64,000 nt of DNA, taken from the NCBI RefSeq assembly GCF_913774285.1, contig NZ_CAJYHX010000019.1, positions 124,001-188,000 on the forward strand. Direction: 5' to 3'. The notes beneath the pieces are model-generated. The model did no database searches. It was not told where the DNA came from and saw only the letters and a list, made by a program, of their open reading frames with translations. Within the stretch, counting starts at the first letter, position 1. Each line of letters opens with the position of its first letter. The stretch comes from an uncultured Sphingomonas sp. (lineage in GTDB: Bacteria > Pseudomonadota > Alphaproteobacteria > Sphingomonadales > Sphingomonadaceae). The translations under genes were made by a program, and so were the position numbers. Positions 19,101 to 26,269 of this stretch are shown here, piece by piece.

Positions 19101-19623
19101 CGCCGCTGGGGAACAGATCGACCAGGCCGCCGCGCACGGCAAACTCGCCATGATCGTTGACCGTTTCGACGCGGACATAGCCGTTCGCCTGGAGCAGCGA
19201 CGCCAGCTTGTCGAGCCCGATGCGCTCGCCGGGAGCGAGTCGCGCGACCAGCTGGCGGATGCGGAACGGGGTGAGCGTGCGCTGGGTGGCGGCGTTGACG
19301 GTGGTGACGAGGAGGCGCGGGGCCTCGCTCTTGCCCTGGAGTGCGTGGAGCGTCGCCAGCCGCTCGGCCATCACCCGCAGCGTCGGGCTGGCGCGGTCAT
19401 AGGGGAGGCAGTCCCATGCGGGGTAGGTGAGGACCTCCAGCTCGGGCGCGAAGAAGGTCGCGGTGCTCGCCACCGCGCGCATGCCCGCCTCGTCGGCGGC
19501 GACGAACACCGCCATCCGGCTGGCGCGCGCGACATCGGCCAGCATCCAGGGCAGGAAGCCGCTCGGCACGCCGGCGAGCGTCAGCGGGTGCTTGGCGGAA
19601 AGGATCGTCTTCAGGTCGGGCAT
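16150..19623 (-). CDS. mfd: Transcription-repair coupling factor Mfd
   Basis: 1157 residues, the usual Mfd length. In order: UvrB-homology N-terminal module (about 1-340), RNA polymerase-interaction domain (about 480-545, with PGDLVVHLDHGIGRYEG), and a RecG-like translocase (about 600-960). The translocase has Walker A GDVGFGKTE, DEEQ box VIVDEEQRFG and ATPIPRTL. The C-terminal autoinhibitory TRCF domain covers about 1000-1150. It displaces stalled RNA polymerase and recruits UvrA for strand-specific repair. Its order with sdhE and recG downstream is common in alphaproteobacteria. A 1148-residue open frame on the opposite strand is a codon-bias shadow. Confidence 0.98.
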   Translation of the reverse strand: MPDLKTILSAKHPLTLAGVPSGFLPWMLADVARASRMAVFVAADEAGMRAVASTATFFAPELEVLTYPAWDCLPYDRASPTLRVMAERLATLHALQGKSEAPRLLVTTVNAATQRTLTPFRIRQLVARLAPGERIGLDKLASLLQANGYVRVETVNDHGEFAVRGGLVDLFPSGAEQALRLDFFGDEIESVRTFDPQDQRTTGRVDGFTLLPASEALLDEESIKRFRSGYRDRFGATATGDPLYQAISEGRRLAGMEHWLPLFEERLETLFDHLPDHAVIVRDSGAPAAAEQRFEAIKDYQENRIKAQSADPGSYRPLKAGDLYLLAKEWQAQVDAHPMHQVTPFHEPESERVVEFGVDGPRDFAPERAAGSNVYEAVVAHLKAVRAQGKKPVLASYSIGARERLKGLLEDHGLAGAVPVDGWQPALGVANPNGSGLQVALLVLPLDHGFTTPDVAVLTEQDMLGDRLVRRAKRRKNTDAFLQELATLSPGDLVVHLDHGIGRYEGLTQIPVQKAPHDCVALEYAGGDKLYVPVENLEVLSRYGSGEEGATLDRLGGEAWQRRKARMKERIREIAGELIATAALRATRGAEIAEPDHGGYPAFVDRFPFEETDDQDRAIGDVLGDLAAGRPMDRLVVGDVGFGKTEVALRAAFVAAMAGMQVAVVCPTTLLARQHYNNFKTRFEGFPLEIGRLSRLVTAGETKKVKDGLAAGTIDIVVGTHAVLAKNIEFKRLGLVIVDEEQRFGVTHKERLKALKTDVHVLTLTATPIPRTLQMAMSGLRELSVIQTPPVDRLAVRTYVMPWDPVVLREALLREHYRGGQSYFVTPRIADLPEIEEFLRNEVPEVRYVVAHGQMSPTEVEERISAFYDKKFEVLVSTTIVESGLDIPSANTLIINRADKFGLAQLYQLRGRVGRAKTRAYAYMTTPPQRQMTETAEKRLKVLSDLESLGAGFQLASHDLDIRGAGNLLGDEQSGHIKEVGYELYQSMLEEAIMDAKAGGLRDDSRPKDLSPQITVDAPIMIPEDYVPDLDLRMGLYRRLNEVEDTDGIESFAAELIDRFGKLPEATDNLLRLIETKLNAKKACIAKLDLGPKGALVSFHNDRFPNPAALIAYVEKLGETARLRPDMKLVINRAWANPSARLHGALQLSRGLARAAG

Positions 19624-19654
19624 GGGGTCTCGCGTCGATGAGCGGTGCGGCCAC

Positions 19655-19785
19655 CCTGACCCTCCCCACCGCCTCCGGCGGCGGGTCCCCTCCCTCTTCT
19701 AAAGGGAGAGGGCGCTAAAATCCCTCTCCCTTTGGGAGAGGGAGGGAGGCGCGAAGCGCCGGAAGGGTGAGGGGGAACCGTCAGG
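19655..19785. repeat. Palindromic intergenic repeat pair (REP-like)
   Basis: The mfd-sdhE gap holds two arms of roughly 55 bases facing each other. The left arm runs ccctgaccctcc through gggagaggg, and the right arm runs ccctctccc through gggtgaggggg; the right arm's reverse complement matches the left. Strong internal hairpins exist, for example CCCTCTCCC-ttt-GGGAGAGGG and GGCGC-gaa-GCGCC. Such elements are typically scattered between genes in sphingomonads. It may also stop transcription. Confidence 0.75.
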
Positions 19786-19791
19786 TCAATT

Positions 19792-20058
19792 TTACTCGGA
19801 AATAGGCACGTAGTTCAGGGTCTTGAGCGCATCGAGAATCGTCCCCCGGTAGCGCTCCGGCGCGGTGTCGGTTCCCATCGCCCAGGCCATGATGTCGACG
19901 TCCTGCTCTTCGAGCAGCGTCTCGAACAGCGTGATTTCCTCGTCGGACCAGCGTTCGCCATGCTGGTCGAAGAAGCCGCCGATCAGCAGGTCGGCTTCCT
20001 TGGTGCCGCGGTGCCAGCTGCGGAAGCGGAGGCGCTTGAGGCGGGTTTCTCGATCCAT
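19792..20058 (-). CDS. sdhE: FAD assembly factor SdhE (succinate dehydrogenase assembly factor 2)
   Basis: 88 residues from the ATG 20058, with GGGAAAG upstream; the 22 extra N-terminal codons in the ORF track are non-coding. The hallmark motif RGTKEADL (RGxxE) is near residues 17-24, followed by WSDEEITLFETLLEEQDVD typical of the five-helix SdhE/YgfY fold. The protein helps attach FAD covalently to SdhA. It lies between mfd and recG, a position this gene often has in alphaproteobacteria. It is transcribed in the same direction as mfd, across the repeat element. Confidence 0.93.
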   Translation of the reverse strand: MDRETRLKRLRFRSWHRGTKEADLLIGGFFDQHGERWSDEEITLFETLLEEQDVDIMAWAMGTDTAPERYRGTILDALKTLNYVPISE

Positions 20059-20249
20059 GGCGGGCTTTCCCAACGGCAGGTGGACGGCTGCACGCCAGGG
20101 CGCGGCCGACACGGGGTTGATCACGAGCCCGGCAGATAGGGATGAAGCTGCCGAAAGGCCAGCGTGGTCTTCCGGGTATAGACGTGGAAGGCTTGTTAAC
20201 CGACGCAGGTTAGGATCGGCGTCTCTTTGGGGTAAAAGGCTAGGGTACG

Positions 20250-20492
20250 ATGAGCGACACTTTGACCAACAAGCTGCGCTTCGTGATGCTGAAGTCGATC
20301 AATGGCGAGCCGATGCTCGTCAACATCGCGGCAGTGCGCACGGTCAGCACGATCAACATGGCCGGTGAGGATGTCGGCGTGATTTCTTTCGGCAAGGATC
20401 ACGAAGTCGTGATCGGCTCGTCGGTGCCGGAAGTCGTGCAGGCGATCGAAGCCGCGCTCGCCAGCCACAGCCCGATTTTCCTGAACGCCTGA
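20250..20492 (+). CDS. Small conserved-looking protein of unknown function (FlbD-like fold?)
   Basis: 80 residues from ATG 20250 with AGGCTAGGG upstream. It has no signal peptide or membrane segment. The pattern LKSINGEPMLVNIAAVRTV followed by alternating hydrophobic strands and a C-terminal helix (EVVQAIEAAL) loosely resembles the FlbD/small beta-sheet family, which places a short sheet before a helix. That similarity is weak and I do not assign function; no flagellar gene is near. Codon use looks native. It stands alone between sdhE (divergent) and recG (same direction, 71 bases downstream). Confidence 0.7.
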   Translation: MSDTLTNKLRFVMLKSINGEPMLVNIAAVRTVSTINMAGEDVGVISFGKDHEVVIGSSVPEVVQAIEAALASHSPIFLNA

Positions 20493-20563
20493 ACTCCGGC
20501 AAGGGCGCTGCCGCCGGTGCAGCGCCATTTGTCAGCCGCCCCGCCGCACGATAGGGCGGGGCG

Positions 20564-22627
20564 ATGCGTCCCGAGCTTCTCAACCCGCTGTTTGCCGAAG
20601 TCACTGCGCTGAAGGGCATTGGCCCGGCGCTGGCGAAGCCGATGGAGAAGCTGGGGCTGGCGCGGGTGGTGGACGTCGCCTTCCACCTGCCGACCGGATT
20701 CGTCGATCGAATCCCGCGCGACGAACTCGACATGGCCGATTCGGGCAAGGTGATCGCGATCACGCTGACGCCCGTGCAGTATCGCTTCGGCGGCGGACCG
20801 CGCTCGCCGGCGCGGGTGCAGGCGGTCGACGCCAAGGGCAACCACGTCTCTCTCGTCTATTTCGGCGGCAGCTCGGGCTGGGCCAGGAAGCTGCTGCCGC
20901 TGAACGAACCGCGCTGGGTTTCCGGCAAGCTCGAACATTATGGGCAGGACCTGCAGATGGTCCATCCGGACCATGTCCTGCCGCTCGACCAGGTGGAGAG
21001 CGTCGGCGGGCGCGAGGCGATCTATCCGTGTTCCGAAGGGATCACCTCGAAGCGGATCGCCGCGCTCGCCGCGCAGGCGATCGAGCGGGCGCCCGAGCTC
21101 CCCGAATGGATCGAGCCGAGCCTCAAGGCGCAGAAGGGCTGGCCCTACTGGCGTGAGGCGATCGCGCGCATCCATGCCGATCCCGCCGACGCCAAGGCGC
21201 GCGAGCGACTCGCCTATGACGAGGTGTTCGCCAACCAGCTGGCATTGCTGCTGGTCCGCGGCGAGGCGCGGGCGAAGCGCGGGCGTCCGCTCGCCGGCGA
21301 CGGGCGGCTGCGCGACAAGCTGAAGCTGCCCTATGCGCCCACCGGCGCGCAGAGCCGCACGATCGCGGAGATCGAGGGCGACATGGCGCAGTCCCAGCCG
21401 ATGCTGCGAATGCTGCAAGGCGATGTCGGCTCCGGCAAGACGCTGGTCGCGACGATGGCGCTGCTGATCGCGGCGGAAGCCGGCGCGCAGGGCGCGCTGC
21501 TGGCGCCGACCGAGATCCTCGCCCGCCAGCATTACGAGACGCTCAGCCGCACGCTGACGCCGCTCGGCGTCAACGTCGCCATCCTCACCGGCCGCGACAA
21601 GGGCAAGGCGCGCGAAGCGACGCTGATGGGACTGGCTTCGGGCGAGATCGACATCCTGATCGGCACGCACGCCATCTTCCAGGAGGGGGTGAGCTATCGC
21701 GACCTCGGGCTGGTGGTGGTCGACGAGCAGCACCGCTTCGGTGTTGCCCAGCGGATGATGTTGCAGGCGAAGGCGGAGCGCCCGCCGCACCTGCTGGTGA
21801 TGACCGCCACGCCGATCCCGCGCACGCTGACGCTCGCCCAATATGGCGAGATGGATGTCAGCCGGCTCGACGAGATGCCGCCGGGCCGCCAGCCGATCGA
21901 GACCAGCGTGATCTCCGAGGAGCGGCTCGGTGAAGTCGTCGGCGGTCTTGGGCGGCATCTGGCAAATGGCGGGCAGGCTTATTGGGTGTGCCCGCTGGTC
22001 GAGGAGAGCGAGAAGAGCGACCTCGCCGCCGCCGAGGCGCGCGCGGCCGAGCTGCAGGCGCATTTCGGCGACAAGGTCGGGTTGATCCATGGCCGGATGA
22101 AGGGGCCGGAGAAGGACGCGGTGATGGCGCGCTTCTCGGCGGGCGAGCTCGGCGTGCTGGTTGCGACGACGGTGATCGAGGTCGGCGTCGACGTGCCCAA
22201 TGCGACGCTGATCGTGATCGAGCATGCCGATCGCTTCGGCCTGGCCCAGCTCCACCAGTTGCGCGGCCGGGTCGGGCGGGGCGGGGGGCGTTCGGTCTGC
22301 GTTCTCCTGCGCGGCAACCATCTGAGCGAGACCGCGCGGGCGCGACTGGCGCTGATGCGCGAAAGCAACGACGGCTTCCGCATCGCCGAGGAGGATCTGC
22401 GGCTGCGCGGCGCCGGCGAGCTGCTGGGCACACGCCAGTCGGGCGATATGCAGTTCCGCCTGGCCGAGCCGGACATGCTCGGCGCGTTGCTGCCAGCGGC
22501 CAATGGCGATGCGCGGCTGCTGGTTGATCGCGACGGCGGGCTAAAGGGCGAGCGGGGGCAGGCGGCGCGGGTGGCGCTCTACCTTTTCGAACGCGATGCA
22601 GCCGTCGGGCTGCTCCGCGCGGGCTGA
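20564..22627 (+). CDS. recG: ATP-dependent DNA helicase RecG
   Basis: 687 residues, full length. Residues of about 1-230 form the wedge OB-fold domain that binds branched DNA (MRPELLNPLFAEVTALKGIG start, with GPALAKPMEKLG). The helicase core follows with Walker A QGDVGSGKT (about 285), the DEQH box VVVDEQHRFG (about 388), ATPIPRTL, then GRVGRGG in motif VI (about 570). It remodels stalled replication forks and Holliday junctions. The stop codon forms TGATCA with the convergent PilZ gene's stop, so the two genes abut with no spacer. Confidence 0.98.
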   Translation: MRPELLNPLFAEVTALKGIGPALAKPMEKLGLARVVDVAFHLPTGFVDRIPRDELDMADSGKVIAITLTPVQYRFGGGPRSPARVQAVDAKGNHVSLVYFGGSSGWARKLLPLNEPRWVSGKLEHYGQDLQMVHPDHVLPLDQVESVGGREAIYPCSEGITSKRIAALAAQAIERAPELPEWIEPSLKAQKGWPYWREAIARIHADPADAKARERLAYDEVFANQLALLLVRGEARAKRGRPLAGDGRLRDKLKLPYAPTGAQSRTIAEIEGDMAQSQPMLRMLQGDVGSGKTLVATMALLIAAEAGAQGALLAPTEILARQHYETLSRTLTPLGVNVAILTGRDKGKAREATLMGLASGEIDILIGTHAIFQEGVSYRDLGLVVVDEQHRFGVAQRMMLQAKAERPPHLLVMTATPIPRTLTLAQYGEMDVSRLDEMPPGRQPIETSVISEERLGEVVGGLGRHLANGGQAYWVCPLVEESEKSDLAAAEARAAELQAHFGDKVGLIHGRMKGPEKDAVMARFSAGELGVLVATTVIEVGVDVPNATLIVIEHADRFGLAQLHQLRGRVGRGGGRSVCVLLRGNHLSETARARLALMRESNDGFRIAEEDLRLRGAGELLGTRQSGDMQFRLAEPDMLGALLPAANGDARLLVDRDGGLKGERGQAARVALYLFERDAAVGLLRAG

Positions 22628-22948
22628 TCAGCGGGCGCGCATCGCGGTGACGACCGGCACATAGTCGGCGTCCGCGATCGGCTGGATAAATTGGCAGCCG
22701 ACCCGGCCGCCCAATGCCCAGCGCACTTCCGCGCCGGTTTCGCCAAGGATCGGCAGCTGGATGCGGAGCAGGTCGCCGGCCTCGAACGGCGCTTCACAGC
22801 GCGCCATCAGCCCTTGCGGCGAGACGTTGACCACCAGGAAGGCGATAGCGCGCGCGTCGGGCCCCACCGCACGGGTGCGGTGCTCGACTTCGTCGCGATG
22901 CACCAGACGATCGTCGGCGCTCGCCAGCTTGGCACTCGTTACACTCAC
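22628..22948 (-). CDS. PilZ domain protein
   Basis: 106 residues made up of one PilZ domain. The basic N-terminal stretch HRDEVEHRTRAVG provides the arginines expected for c-di-GMP binding, followed by the (D/N)xSxxG motif NVSPQGLMA near residue 42, and strands ending GCQFIQPI. It is cytoplasmic. The window also encodes a second PilZ protein (about 51.7 kb) and an EAL phosphodiesterase, so it may respond to c-di-GMP. Its partner process is unknown. The start MSVTS is preceded by a GTGTGGAGAGG purine-rich run that can serve as ribosome site. Confidence 0.88.
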   Translation of the reverse strand: MSVTSAKLASADDRLVHRDEVEHRTRAVGPDARAIAFLVVNVSPQGLMARCEAPFEAGDLLRIQLPILGETGAEVRWALGGRVGCQFIQPIADADYVPVVTAMRAR

Positions 22949-23074
22949 ACGCCCCTCTCCACACAGGAGGACCGTGGGAACGGTAACCTGGATCAGTGAA
23001 CAGGTGCCGAATGAGGCTGGTTAACTGCGTCGATGCCAGAGTGAGGGGAGCATCGTGCCGCGTGCACCTGCCCC

Positions 23075-23168
23075 GTCATCCCGGCGGAAGCTGGGATCCA
23101 TTGGGGCTCCGTCGAACCTCCTGCTGATATCGAAAGGCGAATGGATCCCGGCTTTCGCCGGGATGACC
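23075..23168. repeat. Inverted repeat pair, GTCATCCCGGC...GCCGGGATGAC type
   Basis: Two inverted arms, gtcatcccggcggaagctgg(gatcc) and (ggatcc)cggctttcgccgggatgac, are separated by about 45 bases in the PilZ-tyrS gap. This sequence type is a widespread dispersed intergenic element in sphingomonads and other proteobacteria. Confidence 0.75.
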
Positions 23169-23204
23169 CATGGGGAAAGGCGAAGCCGCTTGCCTGCTTC
23201 CGGG

Positions 23205-24434
23205 TTAGGCCTGCGGCGTCAGCAGCCCATGATGCTTCTTGCCGGCCGAGAGGCGGACCTCGCCCGCGACGGCGATCGTCGCCGCTTCGTCCTCGATCTT
23301 CTCGCCCTCAACGCGGGCGCCGCCGCCCTTGATCAGCCGCCGCGCCTCGCCCTTGGAGGCGCAGAAGCCCAGGCCGACCAGCGCATCGACGACGCTGATG
23401 CTGCCGCCGCTCACTGCCAGGGTTGGCAGCGCGCCGCCCGCAGCGCCTTCCTCGAAGGTCCTGCGCGCGGTTTCGGCGGCTTCCTCGGCAGCGGCGCGGC
23501 CGCGGCACATGGCTGTCGCTTCGTTGGCGAGGATCTTCTTCGCCTCGTTGATCTCGGCGCCTTCCAGCGCTTCGAGCCGGGCGATCTCGTCGAGCGGCAG
23601 GTCGGTGAACAGCCGCAGGAAGCGGCCGACGTCGCGATCGTCGGTGTTCCGCCAGAACTGCCAATAGTCGTAATGCGGCAGCTGGTCGGGGTTGAGCCAC
23701 ACCGCGCCGGACATGGTCTTGCCCATCTTGCCGCCGTCCGCGGTGGTGATCAGCGGAGTGGTGACGCCGTACACCTCGGTGCCGTCGACGCGGCGCGACA
23801 GCTCGATACCGTTGACGATGTTCCCCCACTGGTCCGATCCGCCCATCTGCAGGCGGCAGCCCGCGCGGCGCGACAGCTCCAGGAAGTCATAGCCCTGGAG
23901 GATCATGTAGTTGAACTCGAGGAAGCTCAGCGACTGCTCGCGGTCGAGCCGCAGCTTGACCGAATCGAAGCTCAGCATCCGGTTGATCGAGAAGTGCCGG
24001 CCGATGTCGCGCAGGAACGGGATATATTCGAGCTTGTCGAGCCAGTCGGCATTGTCGACCATCACCGCGTCGGTGGGCCCGTCGCCGAAGGTCAGGAAAT
24101 TCTCGAACACCGTCTTGATCGAGGCAATGTTGCTGCTGATCGTGTCGAGCGTCAGCATCTTGCGGGCTTCGTCCTTGAAGCTCGGATCGCCGATCTTGCC
24201 GGTGCCGCCGCCCATCAGCACGATCGGCTTGTGGCCCGCCTGCTGGAGGCGGCGGAGCAGCATGATCTGCACCAGGCTGCCGACATGGAGCGACGGCGCG
24301 GTGGGATCGAAGCCGATATAGCCGGGTACGATCTGCTTGGCGGCGAGCGCGTCGAGGCCCGCGGCGTCGGTCACCTGGTGGATGTACCCGCGCGAGGCGA
24401 GCAGGCGGAGCAGATCGGAGCTGTATTCGGTCAT
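23205..24434 (-). CDS. tyrS: Tyrosyl-tRNA synthetase
   Basis: 409 residues from the ATG 24434 ([12 protein letters not shown]); the 13 extra codons in the ORF track precede the proper start. The class I HIGH motif appears as HVGS after PTAPSL (about 48-53), and the KMSKS loop as KMGKT (about 230). GSDQWGN and the tyrosine-binding QGYDFLEL region are present. The C-terminal 60 residues form an S4-like RNA-binding domain. It charges tRNA-Tyr in the cytoplasm. It is a single-gene unit divergent from the DOMON-like gene. Confidence 0.97.
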   Translation of the reverse strand: MTEYSSDLLRLLASRGYIHQVTDAAGLDALAAKQIVPGYIGFDPTAPSLHVGSLVQIMLLRRLQQAGHKPIVLMGGGTGKIGDPSFKDEARKMLTLDTISSNIASIKTVFENFLTFGDGPTDAVMVDNADWLDKLEYIPFLRDIGRHFSINRMLSFDSVKLRLDREQSLSFLEFNYMILQGYDFLELSRRAGCRLQMGGSDQWGNIVNGIELSRRVDGTEVYGVTTPLITTADGGKMGKTMSGAVWLNPDQLPHYDYWQFWRNTDDRDVGRFLRLFTDLPLDEIARLEALEGAEINEAKKILANEATAMCRGRAAAEEAAETARRTFEEGAAGGALPTLAVSGGSISVVDALVGLGFCASKGEARRLIKGGGARVEGEKIEDEAATIAVAGEVRLSAGKKHHGLLTPQA

Positions 24435-24535
24435 GATGGCTGGGCGCATAGCCAAAGCCGGCGCCCGCGTCATCCCCGTGCGCTGTCCCGCTTCCGTGCT
24501 GACGAAGCGCGGCGATCCGCGCTACAGGGCTTGGC

Positions 24536-25060
24536 ATGAAGCTCTCCCTCCAGCCGCACCCGGCAAACCCGCCGCGTGGCGTCACCGGCGTCACCTGCAC
24601 CGTCGTGCGCGAAGCGGCGACGCTGCATCTTGTCTATGCGATCACGGGTGATCCCGATGCCGTGCGGCTTCCCCCCGCTACGCTCCCCGCGCGCACCGAC
24701 GGGCTGTGGCAGACGACCTGCCTGGAGCTGTTCGTGGCGGAAGCAGGCACCGCCTATCGCGAATTCAACTTCGCGCCGTCGGGGCAGTGGGCGGCCTATG
24801 GCTTCACCGGCCGGCGCGAGGGCATGGCGCCGCTGACGATGGGCACGCCGCCTGCGATCGGCATCACGATGGAGGCGGAGGCGATCCTCGTCGCGGTCGA
24901 CCTCGCCGAAATCGGCGCAGACACGCTGCGCCTTGGCATCACCGTAGTAATCGAGGAGGCGGACGGTACCAAGTCCTATTGGGCGCTGCGCCATGGCGGC
25001 GATGCGCCGGATTTCCACGATCCCGATTGCTTTGTCGCCCAACTGCCGCCAGCAGACTGA
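24536..25060 (+). CDS. DOMON-like domain protein
   Basis: 174 residues without a clear signal peptide. The pattern GLWQTTCLELFVAEAG (about 58-73), YREFNFAPSGQWAAYGF (about 77-93) and a final SYWALRHG-D-PDFHDPDCF matches the DOMON-like carbohydrate- or haem-binding beta-sandwich seen in stand-alone sphingomonad proteins. Function is unknown. It is followed after one base by namZ in the same direction, so the two are likely co-expressed. That suggests, by inference only, a role linked to sugar or muropeptide handling. Confidence 0.75.
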   Translation: MKLSLQPHPANPPRGVTGVTCTVVREAATLHLVYAITGDPDAVRLPPATLPARTDGLWQTTCLELFVAEAGTAYREFNFAPSGQWAAYGFTGRREGMAPLTMGTPPAIGITMEAEAILVAVDLAEIGADTLRLGITVVIEEADGTKSYWALRHGGDAPDFHDPDCFVAQLPPAD

Positions 25061-25061
25061 C

Positions 25062-26258
25062 ATGCTCTTCGGAATCGATCGCCTCCTCGCCGAACCTGAT
25101 CTTCGCGCGACCCTGCAGGGCAAGCGCGTGGCGCTGCTCGCCCACCCTGCCTCGGTCACCGCGGACCTGACTCACAGCCTCGACGCGCTGGTGGCGGCGG
25201 CCGTGAACATCTCGGCGGTGTTCGGCCCCCAGCACGGCGTGCGCGGCGACCTGCAGGATAACATGATGGAGTCGCCGGACTTCACCGATCCGCGCTATGG
25301 TGTGCCGGTGTTCAGCCTCTACGGCGAGGTGCGTCGGCCTACCGACGCGTCGATGGATACGTTCGACGTGATGCTGGTCGACCTCCAGGATGTCGGCTGC
25401 CGCATCTATACCTTCGTGACGACGCTGCTCTACGTGCTGGAAGCCGCGGCCAAGCACGGCAAGGCGGTGTGGGTGCTCGATCGCCCCAATCCTGCCGGCC
25501 GCCCGGTCGAGGGGCTGACGCTGCTGCCGGGCTGGGAAAGCTTCGTCGGTGCCGGGCCGATGCCGATGCGGCACGGCATGACGCTGGGCGAGCTCGGCCA
25601 CTGGTTCATCGCGCACTATCGCCTCGACGTGGACTATCGCGTGGTCGCCATGCAAGGCTGGAAGCCCGAGGAAGCGCCGGGTTTCGGTTGGCCGGCCGCA
25701 CGTCCGTGGATCAACCCCAGCCCCAATGCCGCCAACGTCAACATGGCGCGCGCCTATGCCGGGACGGTGACGCTGGAGGGCACGACGCTCTCCGAGGGGC
25801 GCGGCACCACCCGCCCGCTGGAGCTGTTCGGCGCGCCCGATATCGATGCGCGGGCGGTGATCGCCGAGATGCAGCGACTCGCGCCGGACTGGCTTGCCGG
25901 CTGCACGCTGCGCGACATGTGGTTCCAGCCGACCTTCCACAAGCATGTCGGCCAGCTCTGCGCGGGCGTGTTCGTCCACGCCGAGGGGCCGGACTATGAC
26001 CACCAGGCCTTCCGCCCCTGGCGGGTCCAGGCGCTGGCGTTCAAGGCGATCCGTGCGCTGTACCCCGACTATGATCTCTGGCGCGATTTCCCGTACGAAT
26101 ATGTGTTCGACAAGCTCGCGATCGACGTGATCAACGGCGGCCCGGGCCTTCGGGAATGGGTCGACGATCCCGCCGCCACTCCGCACGATCTCGATGCGCT
26201 GACCCAGCCGGACGAAGCGGCCTGGATCGCGGCACGCCAGCCGCATCTGCTCTACTGA
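25062..26258 (+). CDS. namZ: Exo-beta-N-acetylmuramidase NamZ (DUF1343)
   Basis: 398 residues from ATG 25062, one base after the previous stop. The DUF1343 hallmarks are present: GPQHGVRGD (about 56-64), DLQDVGCRIYTF (about 107-118), DRPNP (about 142-146), LEGTTLSEGRGTTRPLE (about 235-251) and FQPTFHKH. NamZ-family enzymes release terminal N-acetylmuramic acid from peptidoglycan fragments. Most are exported; here no obvious signal peptide precedes the domain, so localisation is uncertain. The following gene starts just downstream, so namZ sits in the middle of a three-gene unit. Confidence 0.9.
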   Translation: MLFGIDRLLAEPDLRATLQGKRVALLAHPASVTADLTHSLDALVAAAVNISAVFGPQHGVRGDLQDNMMESPDFTDPRYGVPVFSLYGEVRRPTDASMDTFDVMLVDLQDVGCRIYTFVTTLLYVLEAAAKHGKAVWVLDRPNPAGRPVEGLTLLPGWESFVGAGPMPMRHGMTLGELGHWFIAHYRLDVDYRVVAMQGWKPEEAPGFGWPAARPWINPSPNAANVNMARAYAGTVTLEGTTLSEGRGTTRPLELFGAPDIDARAVIAEMQRLAPDWLAGCTLRDMWFQPTFHKHVGQLCAGVFVHAEGPDYDHQAFRPWRVQALAFKAIRALYPDYDLWRDFPYEYVFDKLAIDVINGGPGLREWVDDPAATPHDLDALTQPDEAAWIAARQPHLLY

Positions 26259-26269
26259 TGGAGGGCGAG

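Noticed and set aside
16195-19641. 1148-residue open frame on the plus strand across mfd
   Set aside because: It mirrors mfd on the opposite strand. The long frame follows from GC-rich third positions; it has no domain and a repetitive, charged composition.
20399-22321. 640-residue frame antisense to recG
   Set aside because: Shadow of recG; low-complexity Arg/Asp/Gln-rich translation and no ribosome site.
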